In this document: in pieces, positions 27,584-36,317 of the stretch | Layout: each line of letters opens with the position of its first letter | How positions within the stretch are numbered: the stretch's first letter is position 1 | DNA from: Haematospirillum jordaniae | Lineage (GTDB): Bacteria; Pseudomonadota; Alphaproteobacteria; Rhodospirillales; Rhodospirillaceae | Reading direction: 5' to 3' | Length of the DNA: 64,000 bases | NCBI RefSeq assembly: GCF_001611975.1 | Contig: NZ_CP014525.1 | Location: forward strand, 2,038,001-2,102,000 | Translations under genes and position numbers: made by a program | Notes under the pieces: generated by a model | The model's database searches: none | Seen by the model: the letters and a program-made list of their open reading frames with translations, nothing else | What the model was told of the DNA's origin: nothing

Positions 27584-27755
27584 ACTCCGTCCTTTCCACA
27601 TACAGGACAAGGCGATCAAGGTGGCCGATCAGGTCCAATCGCACAAGAGCAAAGATAAACGGCGATACCCCACTGTTGCAGCCCGAAACCGAGTATGAAA
27701 TAACGGGTACTCTTGCCGCGACAGCCGCCCAACATTGTACGGAACACCTGCACGG

Positions 27756-28727
27756 ATGATTGTTGTTCGCAACCTTTGTCATACCTATCCAGGATCACGA
27801 CGCCAGCCGCAGCGGATGGCTCTGAACAACTTGGACCTGACCGTTGAAACGGGTACGCTATGTATCATGTCCGGCCCGAACGGCAGTGGCAAATCAAGTC
27901 TTTTTCGCATGCTGTGCGGGCTGTCGCAGCCTTCTTCGGGGTCAATCCATATTGATGGATCCGACGTACTGGTCAATCCCGAGGCTGCCAGGCGTATAAC
28001 GGGGGTGGTTTTCCAGAGCCCCGCACTGGATAAACAATTGTCCGTTGCCGAGAATCTTCGCCTGCATGCGCGTCTGCATGGCTTGGGGGCAAAGGAGTAT
28101 AGGACACGCTGTACTCAGGCCTTGGCATGGACAGACCTCGGCGATCGACTGGATGAGCGGGTGGAGACTCTTTCCGGTGGACTGGCCCGACAGGTCGAAC
28201 TTGCAAAGTGCTTGTTGACACGCCCTCGCATTCTTTTGCTAGATGAACCAACAACAGGGCTTGATCCAGCCAGCCGGCGCTCTTTCCTAAACACACTCAA
28301 ACGCGTGCAGCAGGATGAAAACATAACGATCCTGATGACCAGCCACGTCTTCTCCGATGCCGATTATGCTGATACGGTGGCCATCATGCACAATGGCAGG
28401 CTTCTGGCCCATGACAGCCCGGATATGCTGAAATCCCGGGTCGGGGCAACCATGGTGGTGATGACCCCACGTGATCCACAAGCCTTTGCGACCATCCTGT
28501 CCTCGGAATTTGGGCAGACATCATGGCGCTATGGCGACGAGCTGCGCATCGACAATACAAATGCCGACAAAGCAGCATCCTTGATCAGTGGTCTTCTGGA
28601 ACATCACAGCGCCGAGATTCTGTCGATCGGGGTTCGTCAGCCGGATCTTGAGGACGTTTTCGTACACGTGACCGGCAAGAAAGTGGTTGAGCACACCAGC
28701 TCCCCCGCCCTGGAGAAAGTTCCATGA
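27756..28727 (+). CDS. ABC exporter ATP-binding protein (ABC-2 type)
   Basis: A 323-residue ATPase subunit. Walker A is GPNGSGKSS, the signature is LSGGLARQ, Walker B is LLLDEPTTGLD, and the switch His is in MTSHVFSD. The extra ~90 residues after the nucleotide domain, ending with the PDLEDVFVHVTG motif, mark the DrrA/CcmA-like group that powers ABC-2 exporters. The ATG at 27756 has only a weak ribosome site; a TTG at 27735 is in frame. Its stop overlaps the permease start as ATGA. The substrate is unknown; a link to the metal-type MerR regulator or to tenA is possible from position alone. Confidence 0.88.
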   Translation: MIVVRNLCHTYPGSRRQPQRMALNNLDLTVETGTLCIMSGPNGSGKSSLFRMLCGLSQPSSGSIHIDGSDVLVNPEAARRITGVVFQSPALDKQLSVAENLRLHARLHGLGAKEYRTRCTQALAWTDLGDRLDERVETLSGGLARQVELAKCLLTRPRILLLDEPTTGLDPASRRSFLNTLKRVQQDENITILMTSHVFSDADYADTVAIMHNGRLLAHDSPDMLKSRVGATMVVMTPRDPQAFATILSSEFGQTSWRYGDELRIDNTNADKAASLISGLLEHHSAEILSIGVRQPDLEDVFVHVTGKKVVEHTSSPALEKVP

Positions 28728-29527
28728 ACGCACTGGTGCTTCCCGCTTTTTATCTGGCACAGCGTGAATTCATCCGCTTTATACGCCAACCGCACCGCGT
28801 TGTCGGAAGCTTGGGGCAGCCGCTCCTGTTCTGGCTGTTCCTTGGAACCGGGTTCTCTCCCTCCTTCCGCCCTCCCGGTATGGAGGGAATCAGCTATGTG
28901 GAATACTTCTATCCCGGCGTACTGATGATGCTGATCCTGTTTGCCTCGATCTTCTCGATCATTACAGTCATCGAGGATCGGGAGCATGGCTTTCTTCAAG
29001 GTGTGTTGACCGCGCCGGTGCCACGGATGGCAATTGTGCTGGGTAAGGTTGGTGGCGGAACCAGCATTGCCCTTTTCCAAAGCCTTATTTTGCTTTTAGC
29101 GGTTCCGTTTCTGGATATCCCCATCACCGCTAGCGGACTGCTTCTGGTCTTTCTGGCCATGGTGTTATCTGCGCTGGGCTATGCCGCTCTCAGCTTTGCC
29201 ATTGCATGGACCATGAAATCAACATCAGGTTTCCACGCCATCATGATGATCTTTCTGATGCCACTGTGGCTTCTGTCAGGAGCCCTCTTTCCGGTTACAG
29301 GTGCCCCACTGTGGCTGCAAGTCGTCATGATGGCCAATCCGGTTGCCCATGCCCTGACCGTTATGCGCATTCCGTTCTATCAAACGGCTGCTGAATGCCT
29401 GTCGAACCCGGACTACCTGACATCACTGTCTGTTGTGACAAGCTGGGTTGCTATCTGCTTGTGGCTGGGGGCCAAGCGCGTTGCCCACCGCGACAAGGGC
29501 CTAGGCAGCGTGGCGGCTGCATCTTGA
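28724..29527 (+). CDS. ABC-2 type transporter permease
   Basis: A 267-residue integral membrane protein with about six hydrophobic segments: near residues 25-45, 60-85, 105-130, 138-165, 170-190 and 230-250. The EDREHGFLQGVLTAPVPR motif after the second segment and the PLWLLSGALFPV stretch are classic for the ABC-2 family (NodJ/DrrB type). It pairs with the preceding ATPase to form an exporter in the inner membrane. Coupled by ATGA to the ATPase gene and followed 30 bases later by tenA. Substrate cannot be predicted. Confidence 0.88.
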   Translation: MNALVLPAFYLAQREFIRFIRQPHRVVGSLGQPLLFWLFLGTGFSPSFRPPGMEGISYVEYFYPGVLMMLILFASIFSIITVIEDREHGFLQGVLTAPVPRMAIVLGKVGGGTSIALFQSLILLLAVPFLDIPITASGLLLVFLAMVLSALGYAALSFAIAWTMKSTSGFHAIMMIFLMPLWLLSGALFPVTGAPLWLQVVMMANPVAHALTVMRIPFYQTAAECLSNPDYLTSLSVVTSWVAICLWLGAKRVAHRDKGLGSVAAAS

Positions 29528-29557
29528 AGAGAACACGTCAATATTGGATCCGACACC

Positions 29558-30268
29558 GTGCATTACCCTGCCAAAATTGAAGTTGCTCATCGCCCACTGA
29601 TTGACAGCCTTGTGGATCAGTCACGCCCGGCTTGGAATGCTTATACCCAGCATGCTTTTGTTCAGGCTCTAGGCGATGGAACTCTGTCCCGCAAGGCTTT
29701 CCTGCACTATCTCAGGCAAGATTACATCTTTCTGGTTCACTTCTCGCGGGCGTGGTCCTTAGCTGCATTCAAGGCTGAAACCGTCGAGGATATACGCCAG
29801 TGCGCCTCAACCGTTCATGCCCTGACCACGCACGAAATGCCGTTGCATGTGCAGACGTGCGAGGCAGAGGGCATAACCCTGTCCGACTTGGAAAAGACGG
29901 ATGAAGAGGTTGCCAATATCGCTTATACCCGCTTTGTCATGGATTGCGGCCTACGCGGTGATCTTCTGGATCTTCTGGTGGCATTGGCCCCATGCGTCTT
30001 CGGGTATGGTGCCATCGGAAACGAACTAGCCGCACAGAATAAAGACATGCTGTCACAACATCCCTACGCAGACTGGATAAGGACCTACGCCAGTCCTGAA
30101 TATCAGGATGTATGCCACGCGGTCAGCACGCTTCTGGACCGGATTTCCTGTCGCGCATTGGGTGATCGGCCTGACACATCACCACGCTGGACAAGCTTGG
30201 TCAGAACGTTCAATACTGCTTGCGTGCTGGAAAGCAACTTCTGGCAAATGGGCCTGAACCCGCCCTGA
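29558..30268 (+). CDS. tenA: TenA family aminopyrimidine aminohydrolase (thiaminase II)
   Basis: A 236-residue TenA/PQQC-like helical protein. TenA hydrolyses aminopyrimidines from degraded thiamine so that HMP can be reused. The catalytic Cys is present in ALAPCVFGYGAIG, and FLHYLRQDYIFL and the C-terminal ESNFWQMGL stretch match the family. Translation starts at GTG 29558. It is in line with an ABC-2 exporter rather than the ThiXYZ importer often found with TenA, which is unusual. No thiamine-pyrophosphate riboswitch was found upstream. It converges with the dihydroorotase gene with two bases between the stops. Confidence 0.9.
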   Translation: MHYPAKIEVAHRPLIDSLVDQSRPAWNAYTQHAFVQALGDGTLSRKAFLHYLRQDYIFLVHFSRAWSLAAFKAETVEDIRQCASTVHALTTHEMPLHVQTCEAEGITLSDLEKTDEEVANIAYTRFVMDCGLRGDLLDLLVALAPCVFGYGAIGNELAAQNKDMLSQHPYADWIRTYASPEYQDVCHAVSTLLDRISCRALGDRPDTSPRWTSLVRTFNTACVLESNFWQMGLNPP

Positions 30269-30270
30269 TA

Positions 30271-31632
30271 TCAGGCAACGGGAACCGAAGACCGCGCTGG
30301 CACACCACAGAAACGGATGGGGCTCCCGGTAGGAATGCCACTGACCATCGTATCGCGCATGGCAAAAGCACCGCGTACAACCGTATGAACAGGGCGCCCC
30401 GTGGCGTGAAATCCGTCAAAGGGCGTCCACCCACAGCGACTGGCAATCCAAGAATCGCTGATCGTCCAGCGCTGCTTCAAGTCCACAATCGTCAGATCTG
30501 CATCATAGCCAAGTGCAATTCGCCCCTTCCCGGCTATTCCAAAGACTCGCGCCGGTCCGGCACTGGTCAGATCCACAAATCGCGCAAGGGACAAACGGCC
30601 ACTGGCAACATGGGTCAGCATAACCGGAACCAGTGTCTGGACGCCGGTCATACCAGATGGACTGTCGGGATACGGACGTGCCTTTTCCTCTAGGGTATGG
30701 GGCGCATGATCAGACCCGATGACATCAACAACACCATCCGATACGGCCTGCCACAGGGCCTCGCGATGTGCCGCATCACGGATCGGAGGGTTCATCTGGA
30801 GACGTGTGGCAAGTCTCTCGTAATCCCCGGGGCCGGCAAATGTCAGATGCTGAGGTGTCACTTCGACGGTAGCAAAATCCCTGCACGTTGCCAGAAGCTG
30901 CATTTCTGCCGCCGTTGTCACATGCAACACATGAACAAGTCGGCGTGCCTTTCTGGCAAGTTTCAACAGACGGGTTGTTGCCAGAAGGGCGGTTTCTTCG
31001 TCACGCCACGCAGGATGCATGGCAACATCAGCACCACCATTGACGATACCCCTGCGTTCTTTCAAACGCTCCTCATCCTCGCAATGAACAGCAATCCGGC
31101 GGCAACCTTGCGACAAGACATCGGCTAGGGTGTCATCATCAGCTACCAGCAGGGAGCCTGTTGACGAGCCCATAAAAACTTTGACTCCCGCACAGCCGGG
31201 GATACGCTCCAGCTCTGCCAAGTCCTGTAAGTTGCCCGCTGTTGCACCAATATAGAAGGCATAATCACACCATGTGCGCCCCACAGCCCGGAACAGCTTG
31301 TCAGCCAAGTCTTCGGCACTGACGGTACCCGGCTGCGTATTGGGCATTTCGAAGACAGCTGTTACACCGCCAAGGACAGCGGCACGGGTGCCTGTCTCCA
31401 GATCCTCTTTATGCTCCAGTCCGGGTTCACGGAAATGAACCTGACTATCAATAACACCAGGCAAGACGGTCAGGCCACCCAAGTCAACAACACGCTCCCC
31501 CCGGGTCCCCAAGGAACCAAAAGCCGCAATCCGCCCGCCCTGGATACCGATATCAGTCAGGACAGCACCACCCGGCATCCAGACGGTCCCACCAGACAGG
31601 ACAAGGTCAAAGAATTCGCTGTTATGGATCAT
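30271..31632 (-). CDS. Dihydroorotase-family amidohydrolase (QxH variant)
   Basis: A 453-residue amidohydrolase of the class I dihydroorotase/allantoinase group; dihydroorotases close carbamoyl-aspartate into dihydroorotate in pyrimidine synthesis. Motifs: REPGLEHKEDL, the Lys expected to be carboxylated in AGVKVFMGSSTG, the His in VHCEDE and in LHVTTA, and the catalytic Asp in GSDHAPHTLEEK. The first metal motif, normally HxH, reads DSQVHFREPG, so Gln64 replaces a zinc-binding His. I recall similar QxH sequences in other alphaproteobacteria, where they are annotated as dihydroorotase. Activity therefore cannot be assumed. Start is ATG 31632, with a GTG just before it; neither has a good ribosome site. 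Confidence 0.82.
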   Translation of the reverse strand: MIHNSEFFDLVLSGGTVWMPGGAVLTDIGIQGGRIAAFGSLGTRGERVVDLGGLTVLPGVIDSQVHFREPGLEHKEDLETGTRAAVLGGVTAVFEMPNTQPGTVSAEDLADKLFRAVGRTWCDYAFYIGATAGNLQDLAELERIPGCAGVKVFMGSSTGSLLVADDDTLADVLSQGCRRIAVHCEDEERLKERRGIVNGGADVAMHPAWRDEETALLATTRLLKLARKARRLVHVLHVTTAAEMQLLATCRDFATVEVTPQHLTFAGPGDYERLATRLQMNPPIRDAAHREALWQAVSDGVVDVIGSDHAPHTLEEKARPYPDSPSGMTGVQTLVPVMLTHVASGRLSLARFVDLTSAGPARVFGIAGKGRIALGYDADLTIVDLKQRWTISDSWIASRCGWTPFDGFHATGRPVHTVVRGAFAMRDTMVSGIPTGSPIRFCGVPARSSVPVA

Positions 31633-31730
31633 CACAACACCCGGAGGATTGATTATTGCCCGTAAGTAGCCACAGGTATCATATACACTTAAGGTTGTCT
31701 ACAAGCTACATAACCTTCCTTTACACGCCT

Positions 31731-33491
31731 CTAGGGGGGAGATGATAAAACATGAAAAACATCACCATCCATCGCCTGCCCCATAATATGGCGGCGATAC
31801 CACAAATCCAGAAATAACAACGACCAGGCGGCAAAACGCTCCCGCCGACCCGATGCCATAAACAAGGAGCGAACAACAGCAGGATCAGTCACACGACGGG
31901 CCATCTCTCCCTTGGCAACCAAGGCCCCAAGTTCCTGCCCACGGGCCGCTATCCACTCCCCGACAGGCACCGTAAATCCCTTTTTGGGTGCAAACGGCTT
32001 GGCCTGAGGCAAGGCATTCTCCAACCAACGGCGCAAAATATACTTCCCCTGCCCTCCACGTATCTTCAAGGACCGTGGAAGGCGGGCCGCAAGCTCGGCC
32101 ACGACCGGATCCAGAAAGGGCACGCGTCCTTCCATGCCATGAGCCATCAAACAACGATCAAGCTTGGTCAAGAGATCGTTGGGCAACCAATCCGCACAAT
32201 CAATATACTGCGCACGCAACAGTCGGTCATGAACCGTACGGCCTGCATCTTCCTCGGATGCCTTATAGCCGGTGCGCCATGAAGGGAAACGACCGAGATT
32301 TCCGCCCAATCCCTCAAACAGTCCACGACGACGCATCGTCCGGGTGAAAGGCCATGGCCGTGAAGCCGCACGGTAACGGCCATAACCGGCGAACAACTCA
32401 TCCCCTCCCTCACCGGACAGAACAACCGTTACATAGGGACGTGCTGCCCGCGCCAGGAGCCAGACAGGGATAATGGCATAGTCGGTTGCCGGATCGTCCA
32501 TACAAGCGACAATCCGGGGCAAACAGTCCCAGAAATCCCGATCGGTTACCGCCAGCTCGATATGCTCTGCCCCGACAGTTTGGGCAAGAGAACGCGCATG
32601 ATCCCGTTCATCGTGCACACCCGTTTCCGGAAAACCCGCCGTGAAGGCCAGAACCGGGCGCTCGTTCAGACGGGCCATCAGGGCTAGGAGAACCGCGCTG
32701 TCAACGCCCCCGGACAGGAACATGCCATAAGGCACATCAGACCGTTGGTGTACGGTAACACTGTCTATCAAAGACTGATCCAAAGCCCGAAGAGCTTCTT
32801 CTTCCGTTTCAAGGGGGGGCTGGCTGCTGCGTAATGGCAAGGGCTGACGGCAGCTGTCAACAATACGCCCCTTGCGGATCATAATCATCTCGCCGGGAAG
32901 CAAACGACGAATACCGTCCAACACCGTCCGACGTCCCGTTGTGAACTGTAGATTTAGTAACTCACCCGCAGCATCTGCACAAAGAGAAGGAGCCACAAAC
33001 CCACCCGCAACCAGCGCCTGGGCCTCGGACGCAAAGGCGACACCATCAGCATGCTCAACCACATATAACGGCTTGATCCCGAATGGATCCCGCCCAAGCA
33101 GCAGCATATCTTCCGCAGAATCATACAAGGCAAAAGCAATCATGCCCCGCAAAGAGGCCGGAAATGAAAGGCCTTGGCGATCATACAAAGCGAGAAGACT
33201 CTCGCAGTCCGAACCCGTACGGAAAGGAGCGGCGGGCATATCCTTGCGGACAGATGGATCATTGTAAATCTCGCCATTGGCGACCAGAACGCGGCCTCTA
33301 GGCCAGAAAAGTGGCTGATCACCACCAGCAGGATCAATAATAGCCAAGCGAGTGTGTACCAACCCGACAGGGCCATCAACATGTACATGAACACCATCGG
33401 GGCCACGGTGAGCCAAGGCATCGGCCATAGCCATCAACCCAGCCTCCGGCACCGCCCCATGAGCGGCAAAAAAACCCGCTATGCCACACAT
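31731..33491 (-). CDS. asnB: Asparagine synthetase (glutamine-hydrolysing)
   Basis: A 586-residue AsnB-type enzyme. Cys2 directly after the initiator Met (MCGIAGFF) is the glutaminase nucleophile; HRGPDG, NGEIYN and GRDPFGIKPLY belong to the N-terminal domain. The synthetase domain has the PP-loop SGGVDSAVLLAL and SGEGGDELFAGYGRY. Such enzymes amidate aspartate, and members in polysaccharide clusters may amidate other carboxylates. Here it is the last gene of a glycosyltransferase operon; its ATG shares one base with the stop of the preceding gene (TGATG). A role in surface-glycan modification is therefore as plausible as general asparagine supply. Confidence 0.9.
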   Translation of the reverse strand: MCGIAGFFAAHGAVPEAGLMAMADALAHRGPDGVHVHVDGPVGLVHTRLAIIDPAGGDQPLFWPRGRVLVANGEIYNDPSVRKDMPAAPFRTGSDCESLLALYDRQGLSFPASLRGMIAFALYDSAEDMLLLGRDPFGIKPLYVVEHADGVAFASEAQALVAGGFVAPSLCADAAGELLNLQFTTGRRTVLDGIRRLLPGEMIMIRKGRIVDSCRQPLPLRSSQPPLETEEEALRALDQSLIDSVTVHQRSDVPYGMFLSGGVDSAVLLALMARLNERPVLAFTAGFPETGVHDERDHARSLAQTVGAEHIELAVTDRDFWDCLPRIVACMDDPATDYAIIPVWLLARAARPYVTVVLSGEGGDELFAGYGRYRAASRPWPFTRTMRRRGLFEGLGGNLGRFPSWRTGYKASEEDAGRTVHDRLLRAQYIDCADWLPNDLLTKLDRCLMAHGMEGRVPFLDPVVAELAARLPRSLKIRGGQGKYILRRWLENALPQAKPFAPKKGFTVPVGEWIAARGQELGALVAKGEMARRVTDPAVVRSLFMASGRRERFAAWSLLFLDLWYRRHIMGQAMDGDVFHVLSSPP

Positions 33492-34537
33492 CAGGCCGAC
33501 ACCCGGGCAAAAAAGCTCCTGTACTTGCCGACAACAATGCTTTCAGTGAATTCTTCCGTAAAGCTTTTGCGCCCCTCTTCAGCAAGGCGCGCCAGAAGAT
33601 CACGATCCCGCAAAGCCTGACGAATGGCGTCCGCCATCGCATCAATATCATCAACCGGGGTTAAAAGCCCATTCACGCCATGCTTGATCAGTGCTGCCGG
33701 TCCCTGACTTGCAGCAGCAAGAACAGGCCGCCCTTGCGCCCAGGCCTCCAGCACAACATTCCCCAAGGGCTCGTGGCGCGAAGGGCATACAAACAGGTCG
33801 CACGAAGCATGAAAAGCCGGGGCATCATCGCGCCACCCCAAGAAACGAACACGCGGGCGTACACCGACCTCATAGGCCAGTGCTTCCAAACGTTCCCGCT
33901 CCGGCCCATCACCGGCAATCCACAGGTACACGTCTGACAAACGCGCAAACGCACGGATCAGGGTATCAAACCCCTTGTTTTCGTGCAGCCGCCCCAGTGC
34001 AAACACAATAGGCACACGGTCAGGGGTATAAAAAGCAGCGCGATTGACCGGCGGCACCGTACGTTCATCAACGAAATTAGGCAGATAGTGGGCTCGCTCT
34101 ACCGGCCAACCATGACTTGTCACATAGTCAACAAGATCACGGGTATTGCATACCAGATGGTCACACGACTGATAATACTTCAGATCGTAGTAGCCACCCA
34201 AGCGGCCAACATGCACGAACGGAACAGAGATCTGCGTTCGGGACGGACAAAAAGACGTCGCCCGGTTCATCCAGGTCAGAACAACAGCAGGCTGGAATCT
34301 CTCAATTTCCCGACGGAAAGCGCGGCGTGTAGAAAAATCAAACCGCCCGCCGAAACCAAGAGCCACCGGATCAAGTCCCCCCTCACGCAGGCGGGCCATT
34401 CTGTTACTGTCCGGACGCAAGAGTATGTGCTGCTGGACACCGGCACGATGAAGAGCCAGAACAAGCCGCTCGAAAAACAGCTCCGCTCCACCATTCGGGG
34501 CACCAGCCATAGCCTGCAGGATCCGAAGATTTACCAT
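33491..34537 (-). CDS. Glycosyltransferase family 4-like protein
   Basis: A 348-residue GT-B glycosyltransferase. The N-terminal half has the Gly-rich MAGAPNGGAELFFERL acceptor-side motif, and the C-terminal half has FALGRLHENKGFDTLIRA and the E-x7-E-like CPSRHEPLGNVVLEAWAQG. It should transfer a sugar from a nucleotide donor to a lipid-linked or LPS glycan at the cytoplasmic face. The start ATG at 34537 has AGGAG 14 bases upstream; a GTG at 34546 has better spacing and is a real alternative. It lies 57 bases after a family 2 gene and is fused by one base to asnB. Donor and acceptor are unknown. Confidence 0.86.
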   Translation of the reverse strand: MVNLRILQAMAGAPNGGAELFFERLVLALHRAGVQQHILLRPDSNRMARLREGGLDPVALGFGGRFDFSTRRAFRREIERFQPAVVLTWMNRATSFCPSRTQISVPFVHVGRLGGYYDLKYYQSCDHLVCNTRDLVDYVTSHGWPVERAHYLPNFVDERTVPPVNRAAFYTPDRVPIVFALGRLHENKGFDTLIRAFARLSDVYLWIAGDGPERERLEALAYEVGVRPRVRFLGWRDDAPAFHASCDLFVCPSRHEPLGNVVLEAWAQGRPVLAAASQGPAALIKHGVNGLLTPVDDIDAMADAIRQALRDRDLLARLAEEGRKSFTEEFTESIVVGKYRSFFARVSA

Positions 34538-34593
34538 CTGTGGCACGCAACTCCTGTCATCATACGGACGGCTCCGCCTCCTACAAGAGACGT

Positions 34594-35361
34594 TTAAACC
34601 TCTTCCGTTTCCTCCATGGCCTTTATGTACGAAAGCAGCGGATACAGCGCCGTACACAAGGCCACAACCAACCCCATACGCCCCTCACGATACCCCTTGC
34701 GGAACAGATAAACCCGTAAAAAACGCGATAGTGCCGAGCGAATAGCCCCGGCCAGAGACCCTGCTTGGCCGGACTCCCGCAAGTCAGCAGCACGCGCTGA
34801 AGTATACCGGTCAAGACGGTGCAGCATATCGGAAATATTGCGATCGACATAGTGCACAAGCGGAATGGTCAGGGCTGGACCGCGTGCACCAGACCACTGA
34901 AGAGCCGGGTGAACCCTCTGCCGACCCCATATTTTCACGCCACGCCGGAAGAGTGCCGGACACCCTGCCTTCCCAAAACTGGATCCCCATCCATGACGAA
35001 CCAAGCGTGTACCAATGTAATTGTCGACGGGAATAACGTGCCAGTCGAAAAGGGAGGATGCAATAACGGCACGAACCTCCGCAGCCAAGGCAGGCGATAC
35101 GTGCTCGTCTGCATCCACTTCCAGAATCCAGTCTCCACGGCATGCTTCTATGCCCGCATTCCGACGATCACCCTCAACCGGCCAGGCGCCTTCTATCATC
35201 CTAGCCCCGGCAGAACGGGCAATGTCAGGCGAACGATCGGTACACCGATCAAGAACAACCACAATCTCGTCAGCAAACGTCAGACGCTCCAGACACGCCG
35301 GCAAACGCGCTTCCTCATTATGGACAACAACCAAGACTGAAAGCCGGGGCAATTCCTTCAT
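34594..35361 (-). CDS. Glycosyltransferase family 2 (LPS core WaaE/KdtX-like)
   Basis: A 255-residue GT-A fold enzyme. LSVLVVVHNEEARLPACL begins the nucleotide-sugar domain, FADEIVVVLDRCTDRSPDIA follows, and the metal-binding DxD is in ILEVDADEHVSP. This pattern matches the WaaE/KdtX group, which adds a sugar to the LPS inner core. A hydrophobic stretch near the C-terminus (MGLVVALCTALYPLLSYI) may attach it to the membrane. The ATG at 35361 overlaps the previous gene's stop as ATGA; an in-frame ATG at 35388 is inside that gene. Exact sugar unknown. Confidence 0.85.
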   Translation of the reverse strand: MKELPRLSVLVVVHNEEARLPACLERLTFADEIVVVLDRCTDRSPDIARSAGARMIEGAWPVEGDRRNAGIEACRGDWILEVDADEHVSPALAAEVRAVIASSLFDWHVIPVDNYIGTRLVRHGWGSSFGKAGCPALFRRGVKIWGRQRVHPALQWSGARGPALTIPLVHYVDRNISDMLHRLDRYTSARAADLRESGQAGSLAGAIRSALSRFLRVYLFRKGYREGRMGLVVALCTALYPLLSYIKAMEETEEV

Positions 35362-36317
35362 GACCGGGTACGCCTCCACAGACGACAAGCGGCATCAAAA
35401 ACACTCTCGACAGTAAGGCCATCCATCAAAGTCCCCGCCTTGCGATGGTCAAACCCGGGAGGATAGATGGTCTGAAGGGTTTCTGGCGTACGAACAAACG
35501 CCGCCTTGGGCCCCCATGGACCATACAGGCACTCATCACTCGGGCCAAAGAGACCAAGTGTCGGGATGCCGACAGCAGCAGCCATGTGCATCAGCGCACT
35601 GTCATTGCCAACATAGAAAGAACAGCGCCGGAGGCAGGCCGCCGCAACAGGAAGAGACAAACGGCCAACAAGATCAAGACAACGATCCGATGGAAGGGTA
35701 CGGACAACCTGCTCTGCCTGGTGACGTTCATCCGGTGCACCAAAAAGAGCAACACGCCCCCCAGGTAGGATACCATCCGGTGCGGTCAGGCGCGCAACAA
35801 GGTCCGCGAAACGCTCGGCACGCCAGATCTTGGCAGGCCAGTTTGCAGCCGGCCCGATGGCCAGAACCGGTGAACCATCAGGAATGAACTGACATGCTTC
35901 CTGCTCATCATCACCTGTAGTCCACAAAACAGGCGCAGGAGGATCATCCACCAAACCAACCAAGGCACCGGCAGCCCGAACCCGATGGAGCGCTGCGGTA
36001 TCACGACCGGGAACCAGTCGCCGCCCAGCAACGGGAAGGCACCATGCCAAGGCTGAACGACGCAGATCAACCACGACATCCCAGCGGGTTGTGGCAACCT
36101 GTCGCCATAAATCCAGCCAATGCCCACCCCAACGGCGTTTATCCATGATGATCAGGTGTTCCAGCTCAGGCAATCCCGAGAACAGAGGGGCCGCCAAAGG
36201 ACCACAGGCAACAGTGACACGAACCCCCGGCATAACCCCAACCAAATGAGCGAGAAGACCAGAAGACAGAACCGCATCCCCGATCCGGGTCGAGGTGACA
36301 AACAACAGACGGCTCAT
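35358..36317 (-). CDS. Glycosyltransferase family 9 (heptosyltransferase-like)
   Basis: A 319-residue family 9 glycosyltransferase. RLLFVTSTRIGDAVLSSGLL at the N-terminus and GPAANWPAKIWRAERFADL, FYVGNDSALMHMAAA and PTLGLFGPSD are the conserved blocks of ADP-heptose:LPS heptosyltransferases. It likely builds the LPS inner core at the inner face of the inner membrane. Both ends are coupled by ATGA overlaps to flanking glycosyltransferases. WaaC, WaaF or WaaQ type cannot be separated by eye, so no symbol is given. Confidence 0.87.
   Translation of the reverse strand: MSRLLFVTSTRIGDAVLSSGLLAHLVGVMPGVRVTVACGPLAAPLFSGLPELEHLIIMDKRRWGGHWLDLWRQVATTRWDVVVDLRRSALAWCLPVAGRRLVPGRDTAALHRVRAAGALVGLVDDPPAPVLWTTGDDEQEACQFIPDGSPVLAIGPAANWPAKIWRAERFADLVARLTAPDGILPGGRVALFGAPDERHQAEQVVRTLPSDRCLDLVGRLSLPVAAACLRRCSFYVGNDSALMHMAAAVGIPTLGLFGPSDECLYGPWGPKAAFVRTPETLQTIYPPGFDHRKAGTLMDGLTVESVFDAACRLWRRTRS

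Noticed and set aside
29528..29557. Possible TPP riboswitch before tenA
   Set aside because: Only 30 bases separate the permease stop and the tenA start, and the sequence before the ABC genes lacks the conserved TPP aptamer segments.
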